Shown here: positions 8,585 through 16,538 of the stretch, piece by piece
How positions within the stretch are numbered: the first letter of the stretch is position 1
How the letters are laid out: each line of letters starts with the position of its first letter
Assembly (NCBI RefSeq): GCF_019038435.1
Contig: NZ_JAGPOX010000042.1
Location: forward strand, 1-62,247
From: Nocardia alni
Lineage (GTDB): Bacteria; Actinomycetota; Actinomycetes; Mycobacteriales; Mycobacteriaceae
Length of the DNA stretch: 62,247 bases
Reading direction: 5' to 3'
Position numbers and translations under genes: made by a program
Notes under the pieces: model-generated
Seen by the model: only the letters and a program-made list of their open reading frames with translations
Told to the model about the DNA's origin: nothing
Databases searched by the model: none

Positions 8585-9555
8585 ACCACGCGGCGCTTGC
8601 GCGGCTTCAGGCGCAGGTTGGGCAGCGGTGGGGCGGGAATGCGCTGGTCAGGGGTGTGCCCGGCGATATCGGGGAAGCGGGCGAGATCATGGGATTCCCA
8701 GGCGTTTCGGGCCTCGAGGATCTCATCGTGGCTGCGTGCCACGAAGTTCCACCACATCACCAGATCCTCGCCGAGCGGCTCGCCGCCGATCAGCACGACA
8801 TGCGCACCGCCCGCGCTGGAGAGCGGCAATTCGCTGCGGTCACTGCCCAGATACAGCAGCGCGCCGGGCGTCACCGGCTGGTCCGCCACGCTCAGCTCGC
8901 CATCGATGACCAGCAGCGCGTGCTCGAATTCCGTTGTCAGCGGCAGATTTACCGCGCTGCCGGGGTCCAGCCGCATATCCGCGCCGACGATCGGCGTATA
9001 CGCGGTCGCCGGGGACCGCACGCCGGCCAGCGAGCCGATCAGCACCCGCGCTCGCAGGCCCGGCAGATCCAGCACCGGCAGCTCGCGATGCTGTTCGAAA
9101 TGCGGTGCGATCTCGCGCGCGCCCTCGGGTAGCGCGATCCACAGTTGCAGCCCCTGCCCGGCCGGCGCCCCGGTGACGGTGTACTCCGAATGCGCGATCC
9201 CGTGCCCGGACGTCATCAGATTCAGTTGGCCGGGCTCGATCTGCACATCGGACCCGATGCTGTCGCGGTGCCGGATCCGGCCCTCGAACGGCCAGGTGAC
9301 CGTCTGCAGACCGATATGCGGATGCGGGTCGATATCCGGCGGCAGATCATCGCGCGGCGCGGTCGACCCGAAATGGTCCAGGAAGCACCAGGCGCCGACG
9401 GTCGGCAGATCCCGCTGCGGGAGCGTGCGCCGCACGAACACTCCGCGCACACCGCCCAGGGGCACTTCGCGCGCCGGATAGCTGTCGGCCCGCGGCCCCG
9501 GTCCGGGCGACGCCTCGCACAGCGCCGCCTCGGGATGCGCCTCGAGGTCACTCAT
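8581..9555 (-). CDS. Pirin family protein (putative quercetin dioxygenase)
   Basis: 324 residues with the bicupin pirin layout. Metal ligands are visible in the N-terminal cupin: HPHIGLQTV, then HGIAHSEY supplying His and Glu. The C-terminal cupin begins near FEHALLVIDGELSV. Bacterial pirins can be quercetin 2,3-dioxygenases or redox sensors. Start ATG 9555; the longer frame runs into the GNAT gene. It sits third in a minus-strand group after an AhpD-like gene and a GNAT gene, near a MarR regulator and a ring-cleaving dioxygenase, suggesting a response to quinones or phenolics. Confidence 0.9.
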   Translation of the reverse strand: MSDLEAHPEAALCEASPGPGPRADSYPAREVPLGGVRGVFVRRTLPQRDLPTVGAWCFLDHFGSTAPRDDLPPDIDPHPHIGLQTVTWPFEGRIRHRDSIGSDVQIEPGQLNLMTSGHGIAHSEYTVTGAPAGQGLQLWIALPEGAREIAPHFEQHRELPVLDLPGLRARVLIGSLAGVRSPATAYTPIVGADMRLDPGSAVNLPLTTEFEHALLVIDGELSVADQPVTPGALLYLGSDRSELPLSSAGGAHVVLIGGEPLGEDLVMWWNFVARSHDEILEARNAWESHDLARFPDIAGHTPDQRIPAPPLPNLRLKPRKRRVV

Positions 9556-9574
9556 GGGTGCACCGCATCGGCGC

Positions 9575-9886
9575 TCACCTCTGGATGCCCTTGCCGACCA
9601 CATGCTCATCATATTCCGGGTGCTTGTCCAGCCAGCTCTTGATGTAGGGGCACCGCGGCACGATGGCGCGTCCTCGGGCGATCTCACCCTCGATGGCCTG
9701 GCGCGCCAGGATGCCGCCCAGCCCCATGCCGGCGTACTCGGTGTCGACCTCGGTGTGGATGAAGACCGTGTCCTCGTCGCGCTCGCGGTACTCGGCGAAT
9801 CCGGCCAGTTTATCGTCGTACCACAGCTCGTAGCGCAGTTGCGCGTCGTTGCGGACGACCGAAGTCTGCACTGCCTGCTCACTCAT
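9575..9886 (-). CDS. Small GNAT-type N-acetyltransferase (YjdJ/NATD1-like)
   Basis: 103 residues, the normal size for this minimal GNAT subfamily. The acetyl-CoA loop is GMGLGGILARQA and the family-typical C-terminal motif CPYIKSWLDKHPEY is present. Its ATG directly follows the TGA of the upstream AhpD-like gene with no base between, indicating translational coupling. Substrate unknown. Confidence 0.88.
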   Translation of the reverse strand: MSEQAVQTSVVRNDAQLRYELWYDDKLAGFAEYRERDEDTVFIHTEVDTEYAGMGLGGILARQAIEGEIARGRAIVPRCPYIKSWLDKHPEYDEHVVGKGIQR

Positions 9887-10366
9887 TCAGCTCTCCTTCC
9901 GCGCCCGCACCGGATGCCTGCTCATGATCGATACGCGATTGAATGCACCGATGGTCGTCGCGGCCCAAATGACGACGGATACTTGATCGTCCGACATATG
10001 TTGCCGCGCAAGAGCATACTCATGCTCGAGAATTTGTTCACCCGGAAGTATGGTGGTCGTCTCGGCCAGCGCGAGCGCGGCGCGCTGTAGCGGCGTGTAC
10101 AGGTCGGCGCGCCGCCAGCCTTCGAGCACGTCGAGTTGCTGCTGGGTGACTCCGGCCTCCACCGCGGCGCGGGTGTGCAGATTCAGGCAGAAGGGGCAGC
10201 CGTTCAGCTGGGACACCCGGACGTTGATCAGCTCGATGAGCACGCGGTCCAGGCCGGCCGCGGTGGCGGCGTGGTGTAGCGCGAGGGATAGGGCGCTGAG
10301 CGCGTGATACGCCTCGGGTGTCTGCTTGTCGATCCAGACGCGGGCCGGGGTGGGTTCAGTTTCCAT
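9887..10366 (-). CDS. AhpD-like carboxymuconolactone decarboxylase family protein
   Basis: 159 residues. The redox CxxC motif with following His, CPFCLNLHTRAA, is that of AhpD-type alkylhydroperoxidase proteins rather than true decarboxylases. It probably acts in thiol-dependent peroxide handling in the cytoplasm. It heads the minus-strand group AhpD-like, GNAT, pirin, and lies 54 bases downstream of the MarR gene on the same strand, so it may belong to that transcript. Confidence 0.9.
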   Translation of the reverse strand: METEPTPARVWIDKQTPEAYHALSALSLALHHAATAAGLDRVLIELINVRVSQLNGCPFCLNLHTRAAVEAGVTQQQLDVLEGWRRADLYTPLQRAALALAETTTILPGEQILEHEYALARQHMSDDQVSVVIWAATTIGAFNRVSIMSRHPVRARKES

Positions 10367-10420
10367 GGCGGTCGCATCGTAATCGTGCTGGGCCGATGAC
10401 GCGCGGTGCGTGACGTCATT

Positions 10421-10888
10421 TCAGGGCTCATCGCGCAGTCGCTCGGCGACAGCGCCCAAACCCTCGCCGATCACGGTGAGCTGGTCGGGCGTCAGCACGT
10501 CGACGAACAGCGCTCGGACGGTGGCGATATGTCCGGGTGCGGCCTGGTCGAGGGTGTCCCGGCCGAGCTCGGTCAGCACCGCGTAGACCGCGCGCATATC
10601 GGACGGACAGGAGCGCCGCCGTACCAGCCCGGCATGTTCGAGCCGGTCGATCTGGTAGGAGAGTTTGCTCTTGGAGTTGAGCATGGCGGTGGCGAGCTCG
10701 CTCATCCGCAGCTCACCCTTGGGGGCGGCGGACAGGCGGACCAGGATTTCGTACTGCAGATGGGACAGTCCGGCATCGTGCTCGAGTTGCTGGCCCAGGC
10801 GGCGCTCGAGCAGTCCTGCGACGGTGAGAAAGGCCAGCCAGGCACGCTGTTCCTGTTCGTTCAACCAGTGCGGCCGGGACTCACCCAT
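10421..10888 (-). CDS. MarR family transcriptional regulator
   Basis: 155 residues with the winged helix (about residues 45-120) and the wing motif DMRAVYAVLTELG. It is divergent from GTP cyclohydrolase II, and the 94-base intergenic region contains a perfect 14-base palindrome (10941-10954) that is its likely operator. Its neighbours (AhpD-like, pirin, DODA-type dioxygenase) fit a MarR protein sensing quinones or phenolic stress, by analogy to QsrR/MhqR-type systems. Confidence 0.9.
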   Translation of the reverse strand: MGESRPHWLNEQEQRAWLAFLTVAGLLERRLGQQLEHDAGLSHLQYEILVRLSAAPKGELRMSELATAMLNSKSKLSYQIDRLEHAGLVRRRSCPSDMRAVYAVLTELGRDTLDQAAPGHIATVRALFVDVLTPDQLTVIGEGLGAVAERLRDEP

Positions 10889-10940
10889 CGTTTCAGGCTA
10901 CCGCCGGTGCCCGGGGCGGAATAAGCCCCGGGGCGTCTTT

Positions 10941-10954
10941 GTTCAAATTTGAAC
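10941..10954. promoter_or_regulatory. MarR operator candidate, palindrome GTTCAAATTTGAAC
   Basis: Perfect inverted repeat with 7-base arms and no spacer, 29 bases before the ATG of GTP cyclohydrolase II and 53 bases from the MarR start. TTCAAATTTGAA-like boxes are typical of MarR proteins, so it probably controls both divergent units. Confidence 0.65.
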
Positions 10955-10982
10955 GTAAGCGTTCCCGGACTCCGGAGCAGCC

Positions 10983-11618
10983 ATGACACCCACTCTCGGT
11001 CCCGTCTCGCAGATCGGCACAGCTACGGTGCGCACCCGCGTGCGCATCCCGCTGATCTTCGGCGACGGATACTCGGCCATGGCCGAGGCGGTCACCTTCG
11101 ACGGCCTGTCCGACGGTCGCGAACATCTGGCCCTGCTGTTGGGCGAGCCCGGCGCGGTGCCGCTGGTGCGGCTGCATTCGGAGTGCCTGACCGGCGATGT
11201 ATTCGGTTCGGCCCGCTGTGACTGCGGCCCGCAACTGCGCGAGGCGGCGCAGCGGATCACCGAGGTCGGCGGGGTGCTGCTGTATCTGCGGCAGGAGGGC
11301 CGGGATATCGGCCTGTACAACAAGATCGACGCCTACGCGCTGCAGGACCAGGGGCTGGACACCTATCAGGCCAACACGGCCCTCGGCCTGCCCGAGGACG
11401 GCCGCGACTACACCGCGGCCGCCCAGATGCTCGCCGCGCTGGGCGTGGGTGAGATCGACCTGCTGACGAACAATCCCGATAAGCCGCGCCAGCTGCGCGC
11501 CCTCGGCGTCGGCGTGCGCACGACGGTCCCGACCGATGTGCACGCCACCCCGAACAATGTGCGCTACCTGCGCGCCAAGGTCGAGCGGACCGGGCATACC
11601 ATTCGATTGATCGGTTGA
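10983..11618 (+). CDS. ribA: GTP cyclohydrolase II
   Basis: 211 residues, a stand-alone GTP cyclohydrolase II without the RibB domain. The zinc cysteines are in ECLTGDVFGSARCDCGPQL, the substrate motif is LRQEGRDIGL, and the catalytic C-terminal LLTNNPDKPRQL is present. It converts GTP to the pyrimidine precursor of riboflavin, or of deazaflavin-type cofactors. GGAG precedes the ATG. It is followed 13 bases later by a DODA-type dioxygenase and sits behind a MarR-type palindrome, so it is a regulated paralogue rather than the housekeeping riboflavin gene. Confidence 0.93.
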   Translation: MTPTLGPVSQIGTATVRTRVRIPLIFGDGYSAMAEAVTFDGLSDGREHLALLLGEPGAVPLVRLHSECLTGDVFGSARCDCGPQLREAAQRITEVGGVLLYLRQEGRDIGLYNKIDAYALQDQGLDTYQANTALGLPEDGRDYTAAAQMLAALGVGEIDLLTNNPDKPRQLRALGVGVRTTVPTDVHATPNNVRYLRAKVERTGHTIRLIG

Positions 11619-11631
11619 GAGGTAGACAGAC

Positions 11632-12417
11632 ATGACCGATACCGTGAACGCCGAGCGCATGCCGGTGCTGTATTTGTCCCACGGTGCGCCGCCGCTGGCC
11701 GACGACCCGCTGTGGCCGGGCCAGCTCGCCGCGTGGTCGTCCGAATTACCCAGGCCCACAGCGATTCTCGTGGTGTCCGCGCACTGGGAGGATGCCCCGG
11801 TGACGCTGGGCGCGACGACGACCGTGCCGCTGGTGTACGACTTCTGGGGCTTCCCGGAGCATTACTACACCGTGCGGTACCCCGCGCCGGGTGCGCCCGA
11901 ACTCGCCGCGAAAGTGCGTGCCCTGCTGGGTGATTCGGTACACGATGCGCCCGGGCGCGGTCTCGACCACGGCGCCTACGTGCCGTTGGTGGAGATGTTC
12001 CCCGCCGCCGATATTCCGGTCCTGCAGCTGTCCATGCCCACCCTGGATCCGGTCGGCCTGTTCGAGCTGGGCCGCCGCCTGGCGCCGCTGCGCGAGGAGG
12101 GCGTATTGATCCTCGGAAGCGGATTCTTCACCCACAACCTGAGCGAGATGACCCGCGACGCGCCCGACGGTCAGGCGCCGTCCTGGTCCAGGGAATTCGA
12201 CGACTGGGGCCGGGAAACCCTGGCCGCCGGGGATGTCGACGCCCTGCTCAACTTCCGTCACACCGCACCCGCCGCCCTGCGCGCGCATCCGCGCACGGAA
12301 CATTTCGCCCCGCTGTTCGTGGCCCTCGGGGCGGGCGAGGCAGACCTGAACACCCGCCGCACCCCCATCGAGGGCTTCTGGTTCGGCCTGGCCAAGCGCT
12401 CCATTCAGCTGGGCTGA
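11632..12417 (+). CDS. DODA-type (class III) extradiol ring-cleavage dioxygenase
   Basis: 261 residues, LigB-superfamily. Metal-binding His residues are visible in LSHGAPPL, VSAHWED and near LDHGAYVPL; the later conserved His is in FFTHNLSE. Relatives are 4,5-DOPA dioxygenase and the E. coli YgiD protein, which open catechol rings using Fe or Zn. It follows ribA by 13 bases with a GAGAGG site, forming a two-gene unit under the MarR palindrome. It could detoxify catechols; the exact substrate is not evident. Confidence 0.9.
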   Translation: MTDTVNAERMPVLYLSHGAPPLADDPLWPGQLAAWSSELPRPTAILVVSAHWEDAPVTLGATTTVPLVYDFWGFPEHYYTVRYPAPGAPELAAKVRALLGDSVHDAPGRGLDHGAYVPLVEMFPAADIPVLQLSMPTLDPVGLFELGRRLAPLREEGVLILGSGFFTHNLSEMTRDAPDGQAPSWSREFDDWGRETLAAGDVDALLNFRHTAPAALRAHPRTEHFAPLFVALGAGEADLNTRRTPIEGFWFGLAKRSIQLG

Positions 12418-12436
12418 CGGCGGAGTCACAGCCGTC
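12416..12436 (+). terminator. Weak hairpin after the dioxygenase gene
   Basis: GACGGC and GCCGTC form a 6-base stem around a 9-base loop at the end of the dioxygenase gene, in the 42-base gap before the convergent aminotransferase. There is no T-run. It may act as an end signal but is weak. Confidence 0.3.
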
Positions 12437-12459
12437 GCACCCTGTTCGGGTGAATGTGA

Positions 12460-13506
12460 TTATCTGTGGCCCAATACTTTCAGCGCGTGATCGACTTGGG
12501 CTGGAGTGTTGTACAGGTGAAATGAGAAGCGGAGCATTCCATTTCGCGCTGCGGTGATGATTTCGGCCGCGGCCAATCGCTCGGCCCGGGTGTCGGCATC
12601 GGGGATGGTGACGATCGGGGCATCGCCGGGGACCGGGGAGATGCCCAGGTCCGCCAGACCGGCGCGGAAGCGTTGTGCCAGAGCACGATCGTGTGCGCCG
12701 ATGGCATCCACGGTCAGGTCGTGGATGAGATCCAGGCTGGACTGCAGCATGGTGACGCCGACGCCGTCGGGGGTGCTGTCGTGGCGGCGGGCGGTGTCGG
12801 CGAGGCGTTGGGGCACATAGAGTTCCGCCCATCTGTCGGCCGCGGCGTACCAGCCGGGTGAGACGGGACGCGCGGCGTGCGCGGCCTGTGGGGCGATGGC
12901 CAGGAAGCTGACGCTGCGGGGGCCGAGCAGCCATTTGTAGGTGGCGCACACCCAGAAATCGGCGTCCGCGAATCGCAGCGGCAGCCAGCCCGCGGCCTGA
13001 GTGGCGTCCAACAGCAGCAGGGCGTCGTGTGCCCGGGTGGCCGCGCGCAGCCGGGCGGCGTCGACCACGCGCCCGTCCAGGGACTGCGCCAGGCTCACCG
13101 CGACCAGCGCGGTATCCGGCCGCACCTGCTCGGCCAGTCGGTCCAGCGCGACCGCGCGCAGTCGTAGATCCGCGCGATTGCGGAAAGGATTGGTCACCGA
13201 GGCGAAATCATGTTCGGCCACAAGCACTTCCGCACCGGCGGGCAGTCCCGCGGCGACCGGCCCGATCAGCGCGCCGACGGAGTTGCCGACCGCGACATCG
13301 GCGCCCGTCGCGCCCGGCAGCAACCGCGCGAAGGACGAGCGCAGCCTGTCGACGTTCTCGTCGCTCATCGGCGTTCGCCGCCCGGCCGCCCAGTCGGCCA
13401 GCACCGCATCCAGCGCTGCCCTGGTTCGTGCCGGTGGCAGCCCGTATGCGGCGGTGTTGAGGTAGGTGGTTTCGGGCTCGAATTCGCCGGGCGCCAGGAC
13501 TTTCAT
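12460..13506 (-). CDS. Class V aminotransferase-fold PLP enzyme
   Basis: 348 residues, fold type I. Markers are YLNTAAYGLPP at the N-terminus, the PLP-stacking region VAVGNSVGALIG, the Asp of LLLDATQAAGW, and the Schiff-base Lys in CATYKWLLGP. The family covers cysteine desulfurases, isopenicillin-N epimerase-like enzymes and ergothioneine EgtE-like lyases; nothing visible decides between them. The start is the ATG at 13506; the long open frame upstream overlaps the LpqN-like gene and is not coding. It is transcribed alone on the minus strand. Confidence 0.85.
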   Translation of the reverse strand: MKVLAPGEFEPETTYLNTAAYGLPPARTRAALDAVLADWAAGRRTPMSDENVDRLRSSFARLLPGATGADVAVGNSVGALIGPVAAGLPAGAEVLVAEHDFASVTNPFRNRADLRLRAVALDRLAEQVRPDTALVAVSLAQSLDGRVVDAARLRAATRAHDALLLLDATQAAGWLPLRFADADFWVCATYKWLLGPRSVSFLAIAPQAAHAARPVSPGWYAAADRWAELYVPQRLADTARRHDSTPDGVGVTMLQSSLDLIHDLTVDAIGAHDRALAQRFRAGLADLGISPVPGDAPIVTIPDADTRAERLAAAEIITAARNGMLRFSFHLYNTPAQVDHALKVLGHR

Positions 13507-13635
13507 GGATCCAGGTTGGCGGTATCGGCCCTGAGCAGTCCATATCCAGCGTGCCGAAGGTGGACTGTCCTCGTGGGTGGCCCGTCCGGTACGGTTTATG
13601 GCGTCGTTCGTGGTGCAGGAGGGGAATTCGGCGAG

Positions 13636-14262
13636 ATGTTCGTGGATTCGCAGACGGCGTTGCCGACCATCGGGGAGTTGCTGGCGGCTCTCGGGGTGGA
13701 GACGACGCCGGTGTTTCCGGAGACGCCGGGGGCGCCCGTCGTTGCGGTGGATACCCCGGAGGAATGGGAAGAGGTCGCGCGAGAATATCTGCCCGCGTGC
13801 TATCGGGCCTGGGCACTGCCGGCGTTCGAGGATGCCACGGGGCCCGAGGCGCAGTGGGCCGACAACGTGGTGATCATGGCGTGGCGATTGTCGAGACCGG
13901 TGGATTCCACGGCCGTGATGCGGTGTGCCTACACCGATTCGCGGCGGCTGCCGCAGTGGTGCGAACTGGGTGGTCAGGCCCGGGAGCACGGCGGATTTCC
14001 GTCTGCGGCGATCAGGGGAACGTATGCGCACGGGGAATTGACCCTGTGGTGTTCCACCCGCTACGTGGTCGTGGATACGCTCGACGGGCAACATCTGGTC
14101 CAATTGACCGTCACCACGCTCGCGGACGAGAACGACGACGGTCGATACATCGCCGATTCGGTGTCGGTGCGTGCGTCGTATGCGGGACCGGAATTGCCGG
14201 ATACGGGTTTCGAACAGGAGATCGATGTGTCCGAAGCCGGTGGTACCGCCTTCCGGATTTGA
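13636..14262 (+). CDS. LpqN/LpqT-like protein without lipobox
   Basis: 208 residues resembling the LpqN/LpqT family of mycobacterial cell-envelope proteins: PTIGELLAALGVETTPV, GAPVVAVDTPEEWEE, NVVIMAWRLS, DSRRLPQW, GFPSAAIRGTY and RYVVVDT match the family's order of conserved blocks. Unlike LpqN there is no signal peptide or lipobox Cys, so it is probably cytosolic. ATG 13636 has GGAGGGG about twelve bases upstream. Function unknown; it is flanked by an aminotransferase and a TetR gene on the other strand. Confidence 0.7.
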   Translation: MFVDSQTALPTIGELLAALGVETTPVFPETPGAPVVAVDTPEEWEEVAREYLPACYRAWALPAFEDATGPEAQWADNVVIMAWRLSRPVDSTAVMRCAYTDSRRLPQWCELGGQAREHGGFPSAAIRGTYAHGELTLWCSTRYVVVDTLDGQHLVQLTVTTLADENDDGRYIADSVSVRASYAGPELPDTGFEQEIDVSEAGGTAFRI

Positions 14263-14277
14263 ACGCCCCAGCGGTGC

Positions 14278-14934
14278 TCAGAGTGCGGATCTGACCCGGG
14301 CTATTTCGATGATCACCGATGCGGCGTGGCGGTTGAAACGTTCGAGGGAGACGCCGGTCAGGCTGTCGTCCAGCCATGGGCGGTAGAGGAATGCCAGGGC
14401 GCTGAATATGGCGCTCGCGTTGAGGCGGATATCGATATCGTCGGCCGGATTACGGGTTTTGTCGCCGCCGGCCATGCTCATCGCCATGGGGGCGGTGAAT
14501 TCGGTGATCAACTCGTTGCCGCGGGCGCTCAGTGTGACCGTCGCCTGCGATTGGATGAACATGATGCGGCCGCGGCGCGGGTCTGTCAGCACGTAGTCGG
14601 TGAAATGGGTGACGACGTGGGCGAAGATCTCGCGCCGTTTCGGCGGTGCGGTGGCGAAGGACTGCAATAGCCGATCCCGGGCGCCGAGGACCACCTCGTC
14701 GAGGACGGCCACCTGTAACGTCTCGAGATTCGGGAAACTTTCATAGAAATACCGCTCGGTGAGCCCGGCCTCCCGGCATACCGCCCGCATCGACATCCCC
14801 ACCACCCCGGCCGTGCCCATCAGCTCCGTCCCGGCCTCCAGCAGCTGGCGTCGGCGTGCGGCGGTGCGGTCGGCGGGTTCCTGCCCTCGCCAGCGCCTCT
14901 GGCCTTCGGTGGGCTCCCAGGACGAGGATGACAT
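14278..14934 (-). CDS. TetR family transcriptional regulator
   Basis: 218 residues. The N-terminal helix-turn-helix is clear (RRRQLLEAGTELMGTAG, then SMRAVCREAGLTERYFYESF); the C-terminal ligand domain is not assignable. The ATG at 14934 is preferred to an in-frame upstream start at 14982, which would put coding sequence over the operator-like palindromes at 14976-15006. It is divergent from a small winged-helix protein and probably represses itself. Confidence 0.88.
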   Translation of the reverse strand: MSSSSWEPTEGQRRWRGQEPADRTAARRRQLLEAGTELMGTAGVVGMSMRAVCREAGLTERYFYESFPNLETLQVAVLDEVVLGARDRLLQSFATAPPKRREIFAHVVTHFTDYVLTDPRRGRIMFIQSQATVTLSARGNELITEFTAPMAMSMAGGDKTRNPADDIDIRLNASAIFSALAFLYRPWLDDSLTGVSLERFNRHAASVIIEIARVRSAL

Positions 14935-14975
14935 TCCCGCATCCTGCCACAGCAAACTCCGGGCGAGAAATGTTG

Positions 14976-15006
14976 ACATCACATGATGTTGACATCGGCT
15001 GATGTC
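14976..15006. promoter_or_regulatory. Two adjacent palindromes, probable TetR operator
   Basis: ACATCA-CA-TGATGT (14976-14989) and GACATC-GGCT-GATGTC (14991-15006) are two perfect short palindromes sharing the half-site ACATC, one base apart, 41 bases upstream of the TetR start. Paired sites like this commonly bind two TetR dimers. Confidence 0.55.
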
Positions 15007-15070
15007 GATTACTAACCTTCCAAATATCCAGTCCCCCTTACCCGGCCCCTCGACGTTGGCGGTGAACGTT

Positions 15071-15304
15071 ATGAGTAGGAACCAGGCAGCACAGTCGGCG
15101 GTGCTGAGCCTCCTGCGGCCCGGTGGCCTGTTGTCTGCTGCGCAGATTCAGCGACAGGCCCATCTGACCGGATGGAGCACACGGAATACCTTGGCGCGCT
15201 TACAGGCTCGCGGACTGATCGTCGCGAACTCCTGCAGCGGAACCTGGCACATCAGTGAGCGCGGCCGGGCCGCGGCGGCGGCGAATCAGCGTTCGTACGC
15301 GTAA
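15071..15304 (+). CDS. Small winged-helix-like protein
   Basis: 77 residues from the ATG at 15071. It looks like one winged-helix unit: AVLSLLRPGGLLSAAQIQRQ, then a recognition-helix-like segment TGWSTRNTLARLQARGLIV and a short wing ending HISERGR. An in-frame ATG at 15002 lies inside the palindromes and has no ribosome site, so the later start is favoured. It is divergent from the TetR gene. A DNA-binding role is inference from the fold pattern. Confidence 0.55.
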   Translation: MSRNQAAQSAVLSLLRPGGLLSAAQIQRQAHLTGWSTRNTLARLQARGLIVANSCSGTWHISERGRAAAAANQRSYA

Positions 15305-15434
15305 CCGCTGTTCTGCCGGGTTGCAATGATTCTCGGATTCGGCCCGGTCTGTTATCGGTGTGCGGCCGGTTCCCGATGAACGCTGTAGAAAGCGGAAATC
15401 GGGTGCACATCCCGCCCGGGGATCAGGAGGAATC

Positions 15435-15722
15435 GTGAAGTTACGAATTGTCATGGCGGCGGCGACGATCGGCGCGGCCGCGCTGATCGGCGTGGGCCAG
15501 GCGGCCCCGGCTATGGCGGACAACAGCAGCTGTGCGAACGCGGAGGCCCAGACGCGGTCCGATCTGCAAGCGGCCGGGCGGGGCGGCACCTCGTCCGATT
15601 CCCCGAGCCAGCTCACCAATAACGCCGAGTCGTTCATCTTCACGCACGGCGGGAACCATTCCGGATTCGGTAACACCCACTTGAAGGGTGACGTCAATCA
15701 GCTGAACGCCTACTGCCGGTAG
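15435..15722 (+). CDS. Small secreted protein with N-terminal signal peptide
   Basis: 95 residues from a GTG with a perfect AGGAGG five bases upstream. Residues 1-28 form a Sec signal peptide ending AAPAMA. The mature part is about 67 residues, polar, rich in Ser, Asn and Gly, with two cysteines (near the start and the penultimate residue) that could form one disulfide. I do not recognise the family. It stands alone between the small winged-helix gene and the convergent EspG gene. Confidence 0.75.
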   Translation: MKLRIVMAAATIGAAALIGVGQAAPAMADNSSCANAEAQTRSDLQAAGRGGTSSDSPSQLTNNAESFIFTHGGNHSGFGNTHLKGDVNQLNAYCR

Positions 15723-15746
15723 GGGAGAACCACGGGCCGTCCGGGA

Positions 15747-16538
15747 TCAGCGATGGGCGCGCAGGTAGTCGTCGTGGATGCGGTCTTCCCGGTAGTACCC
15801 GGCCGTCAGGGTGGTGAGACGATTCACCTCGGCGGCCAGTGATTTCGGGTCGATGGGCTTGGCCACTATCGGATCGGTCGTCTTGACGTAGTAGCGGCCG
15901 TCCTCGTAGTCCATCCACCAGAAACAGCGGGCCGGGGCGCGGCGTGCGTCGAGGGCCGGGCCCGGGAAGATCATCACCTCGCCGTATGCCTGGCGGGGGC
16001 GCTGGAAGATGCTGTCCAGCTGATCGGCGAGGGTCGGGCCACGGCGAATCGGGTTGGCGCGATCGGCTTCCATATCGTTCCGGCGAATCTCCAGCGGTGG
16101 CTGCTTGCCGGCTCGGCGCCTGGGCAGGGCCTCGACCGCGTATTCACCGATCTGGGCCGCGGGGCAGTATTTCACTATGACATCGCCGCCGGAGTCGGCG
16201 GACGGGCCGGGGAGTTGGACCATGACCACGCCCATCGCGTCGCGGACCGCGCCGTGGAAGCGGTAGATCTGGGTGAACTGCTCGTCGCCGTGGACCGCGC
16301 CGCCGAATCCCTTGGCCTCGATGCGGGCGTCGGGGGCCAGCAGGACCTCCATCGCGCGTTCGAGGATCGGGTCGTATTTGCCCAGCAGACTTGTGACCGC
16401 GGATTCGCGGGCGCGTTTGAGGTCGTCGAAATCCGGTATGTCCGTGCGGAATTGGAGAGGGTAGGGGAGGCGGTCGCGGCCCTCGGCGGACCAGAGGATC
16501 TCGAACTCCTGGGCGGTGAACCTAATACTCGGGGGCAT
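15747..16538 (-). CDS. espG: ESX secretion-associated protein EspG
   Basis: 263 residues, EspG family. EspG proteins are cytosolic chaperones that bind PE-PPE pairs and keep them soluble for type VII export. The N-terminus (FTAQEFEILW, then DRLPYPLQF) and the C-terminal pattern match the family. Its start overlaps the end of the PPE-like gene by 17 bases, and GGAG lies upstream of the ATG. It ends a four-gene minus-strand operon whose PPE-like protein is its obvious partner. No ESX core genes (eccB-E, mycP) are in the window. Confidence 0.88.
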   Translation of the reverse strand: MPPSIRFTAQEFEILWSAEGRDRLPYPLQFRTDIPDFDDLKRARESAVTSLLGKYDPILERAMEVLLAPDARIEAKGFGGAVHGDEQFTQIYRFHGAVRDAMGVVMVQLPGPSADSGGDVIVKYCPAAQIGEYAVEALPRRRAGKQPPLEIRRNDMEADRANPIRRGPTLADQLDSIFQRPRQAYGEVMIFPGPALDARRAPARCFWWMDYEDGRYYVKTTDPIVAKPIDPKSLAAEVNRLTTLTAGYYREDRIHDDYLRAHR

